Of a DNA stretch of 64,000 bases, positions 26,457-34,119 are shown one piece after another (within the stretch, counting starts at the first letter, position 1; each line of letters opens with the position of its first letter). A model generated the notes under the pieces. The model ran no database searches. It had not been told where the DNA came from and saw nothing but the letters and a program-made list of their open reading frames with translations. Source of the stretch: Deltaproteobacteria bacterium (GTDB lineage Bacteria; Bdellovibrionota_B; Oligoflexia; Oligoflexales; Bog-1112); NCBI GenBank assembly GCA_020635195.1, contig JACKAG010000007.1:73891-137890 (forward strand), written 5' to 3'. The position numbers were made by a program, and so were the translations under genes.

Positions 26457-26909
26457 TTATTTTGTTGCTCCAGCAGCTTTCAGAAGCTCTACGATAGCTC
26501 TGTGCCCCTCCTTCGTTGCCCAATAGAGTGGGGTATCGCCCCAATCGGTAACCTTATTCACATCCGCACCATACTGAATGAGAAGCTCTGCAACCTCTTT
26601 GTCCCCATTCACCGCTGCCCAATAAAGGGGGGAAGATCCATACTTGTTAGCCTCATCCACCTTTGCTCCATACTGGATGAGAAGCTTTACAACAGCGCTG
26701 TGCCTCTTGTTCGCTGCCCAATAAAGGGGGGTATCGCCATTATTGTCAGCCTTATCGATATCCGCTCCACTCTCAAGGAGCAACTCCACAGCTTCAGGAT
26801 GACCATTCCTTGCAGCAGCGATAAGAGGCGTATCACTTGGGTAGAGCCACATTCCCATAGCCAGATTGCTGCCTAAAAGCATAAACAAAACTGATAATAA
26901 GATTCTCAT
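26457..26909 (-). CDS. Secreted ankyrin-repeat protein, four repeats
   Basis: 150 residues. Signal peptide ILLSVLFMLLGSNLAMG nearly identical to those of the other two ankyrin genes of this cluster, then four repeats (SDTPLIAAARNGHPEAVELL, GDTPLYWAANKRHSAVVKLL, GSSPLYWAAVNGDKEVAELL, GDTPLYWATKEGHRAIVELL) and a short end KAAGATK. AAAAGGATC precedes the ATG as in the paralogues. The shared leader suggests duplication of a whole gene with its expression signals, followed by divergence of the repeats. Likely exported, protein-binding; target unknown. Confidence 0.88.
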   Translation of the reverse strand: MRILLSVLFMLLGSNLAMGMWLYPSDTPLIAAARNGHPEAVELLLESGADIDKADNNGDTPLYWAANKRHSAVVKLLIQYGAKVDEANKYGSSPLYWAAVNGDKEVAELLIQYGADVNKVTDWGDTPLYWATKEGHRAIVELLKAAGATK

Positions 26910-27106
26910 GTTGTGATCCTTTTCCTGATCCGATGACCTGTCAGATGAAATCCTGTGTGTACAAGACTCAGGAAGGTATCAAAAAGCAGGAAAAGTCTCA
27001 ACGATTACCAAAAATCTCACCATCAACAGCCCGAACATCCTCCGGGATTTTTCAGCGTCTGGAGAGAGAAAAACAGGCTATCGAAGGGGTATGAGCAGAC
27101 TTGCGA

Positions 27107-28201
27107 CTACATGACGGAACATTTGCATCCAGATTTATCTTTTTTCACATCCGCTCCAGCTGCGATGAGAAGTTCTGCAACAGCTCTATGCCCCAGAATC
27201 GCTCTCCTCCAGAGGGGAGTCCTGCCATCATTGTCAGCCTGATTCACATCCGCTCCAGCCTGAATGAGAAGCTCTGCAACAGCTCTGTGCCCCAGAATCG
27301 CTATCCTCCAGAGGGGAGTCTTGCCATCATTGTCAGCCTTATTCACATCCGCTCCAGCCTGAATGAGAAGCCCTGCGAGATCTTTGTCCCCGTTCCACGC
27401 TGCTTCACAGAGGGGAGTCTTGCCATCATTGTCAGCCTTATTCACATCCGCCCCATTATCGATGAGAAGCTCTGCAACGGCTCTGTACCCCAGAATCGCT
27501 GTCCACCAGAGGGGAGTCTTGCCATCATTGTCAGCCTTATTCACATCCGCTCCAGCCTGAATAAGAAGCCCTGCAAGATCTTTGTCCCCGTTCCACGCTG
27601 CCACATAGAGGGGGGTCTTGCCATCATTGTCAGCCTTATTCACATCCGCTCCAGCCTGAATAAGAAGCCCTGCAAGATCTTTGTCCCCGTTCCACGCTGC
27701 CACATAGAGGGGGGTCTTGCCATCATTGTCAGCCTTATTCACATCCGCTCCAGCCTGAATAAGAAGCCCTGCAAGATCTTTGTCCCCGTTCCACGCTGCC
27801 ACATAGAGGGGGGTCTTGCCATCATTGTCAGCCTTATTCACATCCGCTCCAGCCTGAATGAGAAGCTCTGCAACAGCTCTGCGCCCCAGAATCGCTGTCC
27901 GCCAGAGGGGAGTCTCGCCATCCTCGTCAGCCTTATTCACATCCGCTCCAGCCTGAATGAGAAGCTCTGCAACAGCTCTGTGCCCATTCGACGCTGCCAA
28001 ATAGAGGGGAGTATTGCCATTATTTTTAGCCTTATTCACATCCGCTCCTTGCTCAAGAAGCAAGCCCACAGCCTCAAGATGACCATTCTGTGCAGCAATG
28101 ACGAGAGGCGTCTCTCCCGGTCTGGATGGTATGGGACTTGCTGCCCCCACAGCCAGATTACTGCCTAAAAGCATAAACAGAACTGATAATAAGACTCTCA
28201 T
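27107..28201 (-). CDS. Secreted ankyrin-repeat protein, ten repeats, CaaX-like C-terminus
   Basis: 364 residues. Signal peptide VLLSVLFMLLGSNLAVGA, then ten 33-residue ankyrin repeats. Three consecutive repeats (GKTPLYVAAWNGDKDLAGLL) are identical. Two repeat types alternate (AAWNGDKDLAG and TAILGHRAVAE), showing growth by unequal exchange. The protein ends KKDKSGCKCSVM: a basic run, an extra cysteine and a CSVM tetrapeptide that fits the eukaryotic CaaX rule for farnesylation. The paralogues end without it. Neighbours are phage-type genes. The plus-strand frame through this gene is an antisense shadow. Confidence 0.9.
   Translation of the reverse strand: MRVLLSVLFMLLGSNLAVGAASPIPSRPGETPLVIAAQNGHLEAVGLLLEQGADVNKAKNNGNTPLYLAASNGHRAVAELLIQAGADVNKADEDGETPLWRTAILGRRAVAELLIQAGADVNKADNDGKTPLYVAAWNGDKDLAGLLIQAGADVNKADNDGKTPLYVAAWNGDKDLAGLLIQAGADVNKADNDGKTPLYVAAWNGDKDLAGLLIQAGADVNKADNDGKTPLWWTAILGYRAVAELLIDNGADVNKADNDGKTPLCEAAWNGDKDLAGLLIQAGADVNKADNDGKTPLWRIAILGHRAVAELLIQAGADVNQADNDGRTPLWRRAILGHRAVAELLIAAGADVKKDKSGCKCSVM
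27521..27817. repeat. Three identical 99-bp tandem units inside the ankyrin gene
   Basis: Units begin GCCATCATTGTCAGCCTTAT at 27521, 27620 and 27719 and recur in part at 27818. Each encodes one ankyrin repeat. Identity at synonymous positions shows very recent expansion, so copy number is likely to vary between strains. Confidence 0.92.
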
Positions 28202-28313
28202 GCTATAATCCTTCTCCTGATCAGATGACCTGTCAGAGGAAATCCTGCACTTACAAGTTCCAGAAAGGTATCAAAAAGCAGGAAAAGTCTCAACGACTCC
28301 TGAAATACCACTC

Positions 28314-28811
28314 TCACGCAGCTCCACGGACGTGGACATCCAGATTCATACCACATCTGCGCAGATCATCACGGATACGCAGCTCCAGAAGGGATGTCAT
28401 TGGGCAGTCCAGAACTTCTGCAAGTTCCGCAAGAATCCTGAAATCAGGAGGTGCATTGCCCCTCTTAATCTTCTGCAACTGATAAACAGACAGACCAAGA
28501 CGCTGAGATAATTTCGACTCATTCATCTTCCGAAGTCTGCTCAGGGCAAGGATCGTTCCGCCTAATGTGGCACCATAGTCTTTGAGATTCTTAAGGCAGA
28601 TATCAGCACCTTTGTCTTTCTGAGATTTCAGAAGGATGATGGCCTTCTGAACCGCTCTGACATGCCTCTTCCTTGGATTTATCGTGTTTCCGGACTTTCC
28701 GCAGCTGATATTGCAGGGATGCAGACCAGCTAGAATAAAGGCGTCCGACAGCCGGACTCTTGCCACATATGCACGAAGCCGGAGATTTTCCAGATATTCA
28801 GGGCCTGTCAT
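28314..28811 (-). CDS. Phage-type protein with C-terminal XRE helix-turn-helix
   Basis: 165 residues from ATG 28811, overlapping the upstream small gene by 14 bases. The N-terminal half (YLENLRLRAYVARVRLSDAF) is unassigned. Residues about 85-145 hold a Cro/C1-type domain: LGGTILALSRLRKMNESKLSQRLGLSVYQLQKIKRGNAPP, with the recognition helix in YQLQKIKRG. Probably a DNA-binding regulator of the phage or island genes here. Confidence 0.65.
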   Translation of the reverse strand: MTGPEYLENLRLRAYVARVRLSDAFILAGLHPCNISCGKSGNTINPRKRHVRAVQKAIILLKSQKDKGADICLKNLKDYGATLGGTILALSRLRKMNESKLSQRLGLSVYQLQKIKRGNAPPDFRILAELAEVLDCPMTSLLELRIRDDLRRCGMNLDVHVRGAA

Positions 28812-28962
28812 TTCTGTCTTCCATCCGGTAAAGGATCGTCCTGAGAAGTTCCTCTGTCCACCTCTGACCTTCCACAATCTGCTGGATTTCATGATAAAGA
28901 ATGAAGATCACAGCAGAGATCAGGGCGCCGATCAGCTTGTTATCCAGATCCTCAATCTTCAT
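28798..28962 (-). CDS. Small membrane protein
   Basis: 54 residues from ATG 28962, four bases after the stop of the preceding gene. One hydrophobic helix (LIGALISAVIFILY) followed by a charged tail (QRWTEELLRTILYRMEDRND). Overlaps the XRE-type gene, so it belongs to the same operon. Function unknown. Confidence 0.5.
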   Translation of the reverse strand: MKIEDLDNKLIGALISAVIFILYHEIQQIVEGQRWTEELLRTILYRMEDRNDRP

Positions 28963-28966
28963 CTGC

Positions 28967-29284
28967 CTATCCGCCAAGGAGCCAGAGAAAGGAATCCAGC
29001 TCCATGCAGACATGAAAGGGTGAGCGGTTACGTCTGAAAACAGCCACGGGCCTGTAGCCGCTTTTTGCCGCATGGCGTCTGGCCTGCTGCATTGTTTCCC
29101 AGATATTCAGCCGTTCTCTGTTTTTCATCTCGAAGGAAAAGGGCAACACTTCCCTGACTCTCGGGCTCTGTAGGTAATCAATCAGCTGAAAAGCATAGTC
29201 TGCAGCTTTGTCTTTCTCCCGAACAACTGAGTTCTTTGCTCTTCCCGTCAGCTGCTTTCTGACTTCCTCTGCTCCCCGATGCAT
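28967..29284 (-). CDS. Phage-type putative PDDEXK nuclease, short
   Basis: 105 residues. The C-terminal two thirds (VLPFSFEMKNRERLNIWETM, then YRPVAVFRRNRSPFHVCMEL) resemble phage-encoded PDDEXK endonuclease/resolvase-like proteins, with E-x-K in FEMKNRE as the candidate metal site. The usual N-terminal acidic residue is not obvious, so it may be a shortened form. Start ATG 29284 overlaps the Toprim stop as TGATG, supporting both the start and the operon. The longer frame upstream is a shadow of the Toprim gene. Confidence 0.55.
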   Translation of the reverse strand: MHRGAEEVRKQLTGRAKNSVVREKDKAADYAFQLIDYLQSPRVREVLPFSFEMKNRERLNIWETMQQARRHAAKSGYRPVAVFRRNRSPFHVCMELDSFLWLLGG

Positions 29285-29655
29285 CAGAGGTCGCTGAAGT
29301 CCTCGGGCTTTGCCCCTTCCGGAAGGCTGAAAAGTCCGCTTTTCGTACCCTGATCCCGTATTTTCTGGAGATCTCCAGAGCGGCCAGAATGCCCGGGTTT
29401 CCCTTTTCAGGATCATGACAGTCATCATCTGCGGCAACGGTGATCTGATGAAGGGCAAAATTCCTCAGCAGAAAAGAGATGATTTTTTTTCATCCCATCG
29501 CAGTCCATTCCACAGTAAACCATTCGTCCTGTCGCAAGGTTGATGCTTACGTCATCTGCCCAGCCTTCACAGACCAGAATCTGATCCGTGTTTTCTGTGA
29601 TCTCTCCTGCCAGAAAAAACGAGCCTTCCGGAGACTTTCTGTCGACGCCATAGTT
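29284..29655 (-). pseudogene. Phage/plasmid primase Toprim domain, frameshifted
   Basis: Reading in pieces gives ILVCEGWADDVSINLATGRM (the Toprim Glu), then ITVAADDDCHDPEKGNPGI (the D-x-D acids), then a final LPEGAKPEDFSDL. The first break falls in an eight-A run (T-run at 29483-29490 on the plus strand), where removing one base restores frame; a second lies just before the final segment. The N-terminal part is missing beyond 29655, where IS5-type sequence begins. Such domains belong to phage replication primases. Confidence 0.65.
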
Positions 29656-29943
29656 GAACTTTTATAGAAGACCTAGAGTTCTTCATTGCAGATAAAGCAT
29701 ATGATGCAAAAGCAAGAGTCCGGGATGTCTTGAAAGCAAAAGGTATTGCTGCTGTTATTCCTTCGAAAAAAAATCGGAAAGTCAAACATAGCTACGACAA
29801 AAATCTGTATAAATCAAGGCATCTGATCGAAAACTTTTTGAGAAATTGAAACAATATCAGGCAATCGCGACTCGTTATGACAATTTTTAGGAGCAATACA
29901 TCTGGCTGCATCTGTCATTTGGCTTAACTGACGACAGACCCTA
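29656..29943 (+). mobile_element. 3' remnant of an IS5-family element
   Basis: Encodes FFIADKAYDAKARVRDVL, AVIPSKKNRKVKHSYDKNLY and, after loss of one T, FEKLKQYQAIATRYDN, which is the C-terminal end of an IS5/IS427-type transposase including the catalytic Asp (ADKAYD) and the helix bearing Glu (HLIENF). The end CTGACGACAGACCCTAA is probably the right terminus. A scrap of the same end recurs at 49005-49055. The 5' part is gone. Confidence 0.75.
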
Positions 29944-30477
29944 ATATGTCGGTGTCAGAAAATATAGTTCTTCTGTTAAGCGACAAGACTCTTTATATTG
30001 CCTTTGAAATTCTTTATATTCCCTACGGATCGTTTTCACCATTTCTTCTGGCTGATTTTGATATCTGGCACAGGCAAGAGCTGCTTTAAGCTCATCCAAG
30101 CTAGTCAGAGCTCCATTCTGGAGCAAAAGACTGACAATGTCCACATACCCAAACCCTATAGCCATCAGAACGGGAGAAGCCCAGCTGCAAGCGGCCCCCT
30201 GACAATGAACATCTGCACCAGCTTCAAGAAGCTTCTCAACGAGCTCCAGATCACCCCGGCAGCTTGCGATCCGAAGGGGAGTCATACCATTCTGATCTGG
30301 TCTGTCCACATCGGCCCCAGAACTGACAAGATCCTGCACAGCCTCCACATCACCGAGTGCTATAGGTAACGCGAGAAGACTGTATCCTGATTCTTGTAAA
30401 AAATATGGCTGTGCCTTCAGAAGCAGAGATCCACTACAAACAGAAATAAACATAAGAAAAGAAAATGACAGCTTCAT
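29941..30477 (-). CDS. Secreted ankyrin-repeat protein
   Basis: 178 residues with a signal peptide (FSFLMFISVCSGSLLLKA) different from that of the other three. About three to four ankyrin repeats: LLALPIALGDVEAVQDLVSSG, MTPLRIASCRGDLELVEKLL, SPVLMAIGFGYVDIVSLLLQ, then a degenerate helix and a charged tail (REYKEFQRQYKESCRLTEEL). The stop lies at the IS5-type end, so the last residues (LTPTY) may derive from the insertion. Likely an exported binding protein. Confidence 0.8.
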   Translation of the reverse strand: MKLSFSFLMFISVCSGSLLLKAQPYFLQESGYSLLALPIALGDVEAVQDLVSSGADVDRPDQNGMTPLRIASCRGDLELVEKLLEAGADVHCQGAACSWASPVLMAIGFGYVDIVSLLLQNGALTSLDELKAALACARYQNQPEEMVKTIRREYKEFQRQYKESCRLTEELYFLTPTY

Positions 30478-31043
30478 ATTGAACCCCTTTATTGGGAACG
30501 GACGACTTCCTCTTAATTACTGAGAATGTGCCAAAAAGAACGATTCTTCCCGACACAAGAAGAACAGCAAGGTACCCAAGATCATAAGCAAAGAAAACTG
30601 AAAACAATAACGCCATCACAAAATAAGGCCTGATGGCACAAGAAACTCAGACAACAACAGCTGACTTAGGGGAAAAATACAGTTTTACAAAAACACAATA
30701 AAGATCACTCTGACTGACAAAAAAACAAAAATACTGGTTATGGGAACCATTTGTCAAATGCCGCAACCAGCTGAGTGTGCAGCATCTTATATGGCATCAG
30801 TCCTTCAGCAGAGATTTTTTTTGATCTTCTTATGCAACGCATGAACATTTTGCGCTCTCCCGACACATCAACTTTCAGGTTAGTCCATGTTGCGCAGAAA
30901 AGTGGGCAGGCATCTGCCGAAGGAAGGTTTTACGACATTTTCCCAGGGTATTTCTGATAATATTTGATATTATGAGATATTCGGACAAAAGACCTCGCCA
31001 GAATGGCTATGCCCGCGCTATGCGCTATGATGTCACACAGCCT
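30478..31043. other. Intergenic, no supported gene
   Basis: AT-rich, with only short open frames on either strand, none with a ribosome site and recognisable product. No clear hairpin. The promoter of the ankyrin gene to its left should be near 30480-30540. Confidence 0.5.
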
Positions 31044-31781
31044 TTAAGCTTCAGAGGAAGCTCCGGAAAAAACACCCCCTCTGATTGAATAAAAAAAGTC
31101 CATAGGTTGAAGCCAAAGCGGAGCCATTATCCCCCATAGCCCCTTGCTGCCTGACGTATAAAGATGATTCTGACGAATCATCGTCAGAATCAAAGGACTC
31201 AAGAGCTCCGTTACATCTGAATCATTGTTGCGAACTTTGCGCTTCACATCAAAGGAACGAACCTGAATAACGCCATCATTCAAGAGATAATGAGGCTTCT
31301 CAGAGGGAAGTAAATATCTCAACATTTTTGCTTTAATCGTCGATTTAATGTCCTCTGCTTGTATGATAGGCACAACCTCACAACCACCGCTGCTTTCTAA
31401 AAAGCGGACAATACCCCGACTCTGCGGAAAACCAAAATTGTAGACTTCCGGAATCCAGACCCGATCATTTTGACAATACCTGAGCTGCAGCATCTGGTGA
31501 CGCAGAGGAGTCTCGGTGCGAGCTGGTTTTAGTGGTGTCAGATCAGCTGGAATCAACACGATATGATCAAAACTTTTCTCTAAAAGCCCGTCGACAATAC
31601 TTTCGTAATCTTTGGTGAGAGGATCAAAAGTGGCAAGTATTACACCAACCCGAATCGGCTCTTTATTGTTTACATCTGTAATCCAGCTTTCTCTTGTCAA
31701 CGTATTTCCAAAGACAACAAATGAACGTAAAGCTGAAGAGCAAAATAACAAACTTATTATGAACACCCTCAGAAAGCGCAT
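31044..31781 (-). CDS. Exported protein resembling NMN/cytidylyltransferases but lacking the HxGH site
   Basis: 245 residues. ATG 31781 is used because AAGGA lies seven bases upstream and it follows the upstream gene's stop by five bases. N-terminal signal peptide (FLRVFIISLLFCSSALRSFVVFG). The mature domain opens VGVILATFDPLTKDYESIV, then HIVLIPADLTPLKP and RHQMLQLRYC, the spacing of NadD-like nucleotidyltransferases, but the catalytic H-x-G-H is replaced by TKDYES. It may bind nucleotide without catalysis or have another reaction. Export of this fold is unusual. Operon with the 496-residue gene. Confidence 0.55.
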   Translation of the reverse strand: MRFLRVFIISLLFCSSALRSFVVFGNTLTRESWITDVNNKEPIRVGVILATFDPLTKDYESIVDGLLEKSFDHIVLIPADLTPLKPARTETPLRHQMLQLRYCQNDRVWIPEVYNFGFPQSRGIVRFLESSGGCEVVPIIQAEDIKSTIKAKMLRYLLPSEKPHYLLNDGVIQVRSFDVKRKVRNNDSDVTELLSPLILTMIRQNHLYTSGSKGLWGIMAPLWLQPMDFFYSIRGGVFSGASSEA

Positions 31782-31785
31782 CACT

Positions 31786-33276
31786 TCATCCTTCATTTTT
31801 TTCAACTTCAATCAAAACAGTCGGAAATATTTTTTTCATCAATGCACGCATCTGAACTAAATCTTCCGCTTTCGGTCGGTATGATCCAGAGTCATTATTG
31901 ATATGAATGACTCCATCGACATCCTTCCACAACTCACCTGCAAATCGTACATCATCCGAATAGTTGGAAATGGCCAAATGCTTAGCCAAAACCCAGTCAG
32001 CCAATTTATTCCGAACTTTAAGACGAGAAATAGTCAATGTTTTACTTGTAAGGACAAAGTTATACTTGCCATTACCACCGTCGTTAAGCGGATGAACACG
32101 AAGCGCTTTAATAACATGAGTTGGTTTTTGATCAGGAATCTTTGTAAATTTTGCCGCCATATGACGATGAATAAATCTCACAGGAACAGGAGAAAAAATT
32201 AAATTTTTCTTAATAAAAGAAGCCCAGCTAAGTTTTTTCTGATCAAAAGCTTTCAAAACTGCTGGAAGATATTCCTTAATCGTCTCAGACTTGTCTTCCA
32301 GCTCTATACGAAAGAGAATATGGTCACCCCAGATGGAGCGGAGCCACGAACCTAAATACGACGATGAAGCAATAGAGATTGGAAATTTTTTCTGATCATC
32401 AGACTTATGTTTTACATCTTTTTGTGAAATCTTATAAAGTTTTTGAAGTTCAACCGATTTGTTAAGATTTTCCAGCTCGATTTTTTTGACTTCATCGAGT
32501 CTTTTTTGCTTGTTTTCAGAGCTGTCGAGATAATTTCTGCTCTGTCGAATGGGAGTGATAATCTGCGCCCACCAAATACTATTATAAAATTGATCGATAC
32601 TCTGAGGCGTCGTGCGAACAAGATCAAATTCAATTCTGATCGGCTTAGCATCATGGTCTGCTGGATGATAAACCAATCGACGCTTAATAACTTCTTCCAG
32701 GAAATTGTGAGGCATCATGTAACTTGAAAGCCTGGGCCCTGTCTCATCCAAAGAAAAACCTGCCTCTTCTAAAATAAGCAAGTTCTGCTTTAAACATGTG
32801 CTATCCTTATCACCCTCATGCTCAATCGCTCTTTTTTTAACCCTTTCAAAGACCTCTGCGGGTAAATTCGTCGGCACGACGAAAAATCCAGACTGAACCC
32901 TTCCCCTCTGGTCTGTAATAATTTTCATACTTTCTCGCCATAAAGACTTAGCAGCAATCTGAGTGACTGAAGTACCATTTTCATTGACGATGCCAGTAAA
33001 TACATTGGGAATACCAAAACCTAAAAAAAACTGACCAGCCTGTAAATAATCTGAAATTTTAATGGTCCTTAAATCTGGCCTGCCTACAGCCGGAGCCTCT
33101 GAGAAATTCCCTGAAATATCTATGATTTGTGTTGAATAACGATGATTCAAAGTTTCTGTAACCTTTCGGAACTGAATACCCTCACGAAGATAGAGAAGTG
33201 AATCGTTTGCAAGCAACTGACTCTTATAAAAAAGAAAAACAAGACCTAAGCCTAAGAATATTTTGTAAATTTTCAT
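31786..33276 (-). CDS. Large secreted protein of unknown function
   Basis: 496 residues, with ATG 33276 chosen for its spacing behind AAAGGATGGGG; an ATG four codons upstream overlaps that site. Signal peptide (IFLGLGLVFLFYKSQLLA). A possible nucleotide- or ligand-handling C-terminal part includes VIKALRVHPLNDGGNGKYNF and VIHINNDSGSYRPKAEDL; a charged helical stretch lies at about 245-290. I do not recognise the family. It is co-transcribed with the NadD-like exported protein and is richer in A and T than the neighbouring core genes, which suggests acquisition. Confidence 0.6.
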   Translation of the reverse strand: MKIYKIFLGLGLVFLFYKSQLLANDSLLYLREGIQFRKVTETLNHRYSTQIIDISGNFSEAPAVGRPDLRTIKISDYLQAGQFFLGFGIPNVFTGIVNENGTSVTQIAAKSLWRESMKIITDQRGRVQSGFFVVPTNLPAEVFERVKKRAIEHEGDKDSTCLKQNLLILEEAGFSLDETGPRLSSYMMPHNFLEEVIKRRLVYHPADHDAKPIRIEFDLVRTTPQSIDQFYNSIWWAQIITPIRQSRNYLDSSENKQKRLDEVKKIELENLNKSVELQKLYKISQKDVKHKSDDQKKFPISIASSSYLGSWLRSIWGDHILFRIELEDKSETIKEYLPAVLKAFDQKKLSWASFIKKNLIFSPVPVRFIHRHMAAKFTKIPDQKPTHVIKALRVHPLNDGGNGKYNFVLTSKTLTISRLKVRNKLADWVLAKHLAISNYSDDVRFAGELWKDVDGVIHINNDSGSYRPKAEDLVQMRALMKKIFPTVLIEVEKNEG

Positions 33277-33725
33277 CAAAAGCCCCATCCTTTATTGGAA
33301 ACGAGTCCTGAGCAGCAGGTGTTTCACAATCTGCACCAGGAGCATGCGCCTGCGCTGACGCACATACTTCATAAGACCATGAAATTAAATACTTAAAATC
33401 GAATAACACAAACCAAAAAAAGTAGTGAAACCTTTAAAAAAACGCTTAATTTGATTTAAAAAACAGATGTTTCACGTGAATATAGCTTGTATCATAAGTA
33501 ATAACAAACGACCAGCTATAAAAAAAGCCCGAACTCAATTTTGTCTATTCTGAGCATAAAAGTTTCCACACAAACAGAATAATCCTTATAAATCATTATG
33601 CTATGATCAATGTTCGCCAGGACGGCAGCCAAGAGGACAGCAACCTTAACAAGCGAACACAGACCGGCGTTCATACAGGCATCTTGTGATTGTGACAGAA
33701 GAATCCAGCTCAATCACAAAAAAGA
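33277..33725. other. Intergenic with parS-like site
   Basis: 450 bases without a supported gene, AT-rich, containing TGTTTCACGTGAATAT at 33468-33483. Short frames on the minus strand near 33516-33713 have no recognisable product. Confidence 0.5.
33468..33483. promoter_or_regulatory. parS-like ParB site
   Basis: TGTTTCACGTGAATAT agrees with the chromosomal parS consensus TGTTTCACGTGAAACA at the first 13 of 16 positions; the last three differ. It is intergenic. It could be a weak or decayed ParB site; no parA or parB is in the window. Confidence 0.4.
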
Positions 33726-34100
33726 TCAGGATTTACAATGAAAGCATAGCTTCCGGAGGGTTTTTGAGGTCTTGTACACGACAGGCGTAATCCCGTTACG
33801 AACACCCGCACGGGTGGCAAGCCAGTTCAGCTGCTTAAGAACAGGATGATATCTGGTCAGAAGCTCCCAGGCTTCAACCCCTCGTGTCAGAACAGAACCT
33901 GTCCACAGCTGAAGTTCTTCCGGATCTTCCTCCATAACAGAGCCCCGTAACTGTGACGGTGGATTTCGGATAAAGTCCTGCCATGCTTTTGCCCTGAGTT
34001 TTCCGGGACACTTTTTCAGAGCCAGCATGGCCAGAGAACGACAAACCCAACAGTGATGGTCATAAAGAACCAGTAGCTCTTCTGATTTTTCCGGATTCAT
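33726..34100 (-). CDS. DCC-family (DUF393) thiol-oxidoreductase-like protein
   Basis: 124 residues of the DUF393/DCC family, thioredoxin-like proteins named for an N-terminal D-x-x-C-x-x-C motif. Here it reads YDHHCWVCRS, with both cysteines kept. The rest (ELLTRYHPVLKQLNWLAT, then GITPVVYKTSKTLRKL) follows the family's helical C-terminal half. Redox activity is inferred from the motif. It ends the cluster downstream of cyaA on the same strand, 19 bases away, so may be co-transcribed. Confidence 0.75.
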   Translation of the reverse strand: MNPEKSEELLVLYDHHCWVCRSLAMLALKKCPGKLRAKAWQDFIRNPPSQLRGSVMEEDPEELQLWTGSVLTRGVEAWELLTRYHPVLKQLNWLATRAGVRNGITPVVYKTSKTLRKLCFHCKS

Positions 34101-34119
34101 TCAAAGCACCACCCCAGCA

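Noticed and set aside
27101..28168. Long plus-strand open frame opposite the ten-repeat ankyrin gene (355 codons)
   Set aside because: It is a mirror of the regular ankyrin codon pattern; no signal peptide, no ribosome site, no recognisable domain, and the same kind of shadow appears opposite the other ankyrin genes.
31903..32202. 99-codon plus-strand frame opposite the large secreted protein
   Set aside because: Antisense to a gene with signal peptide and ribosome site; low-complexity, no domain.
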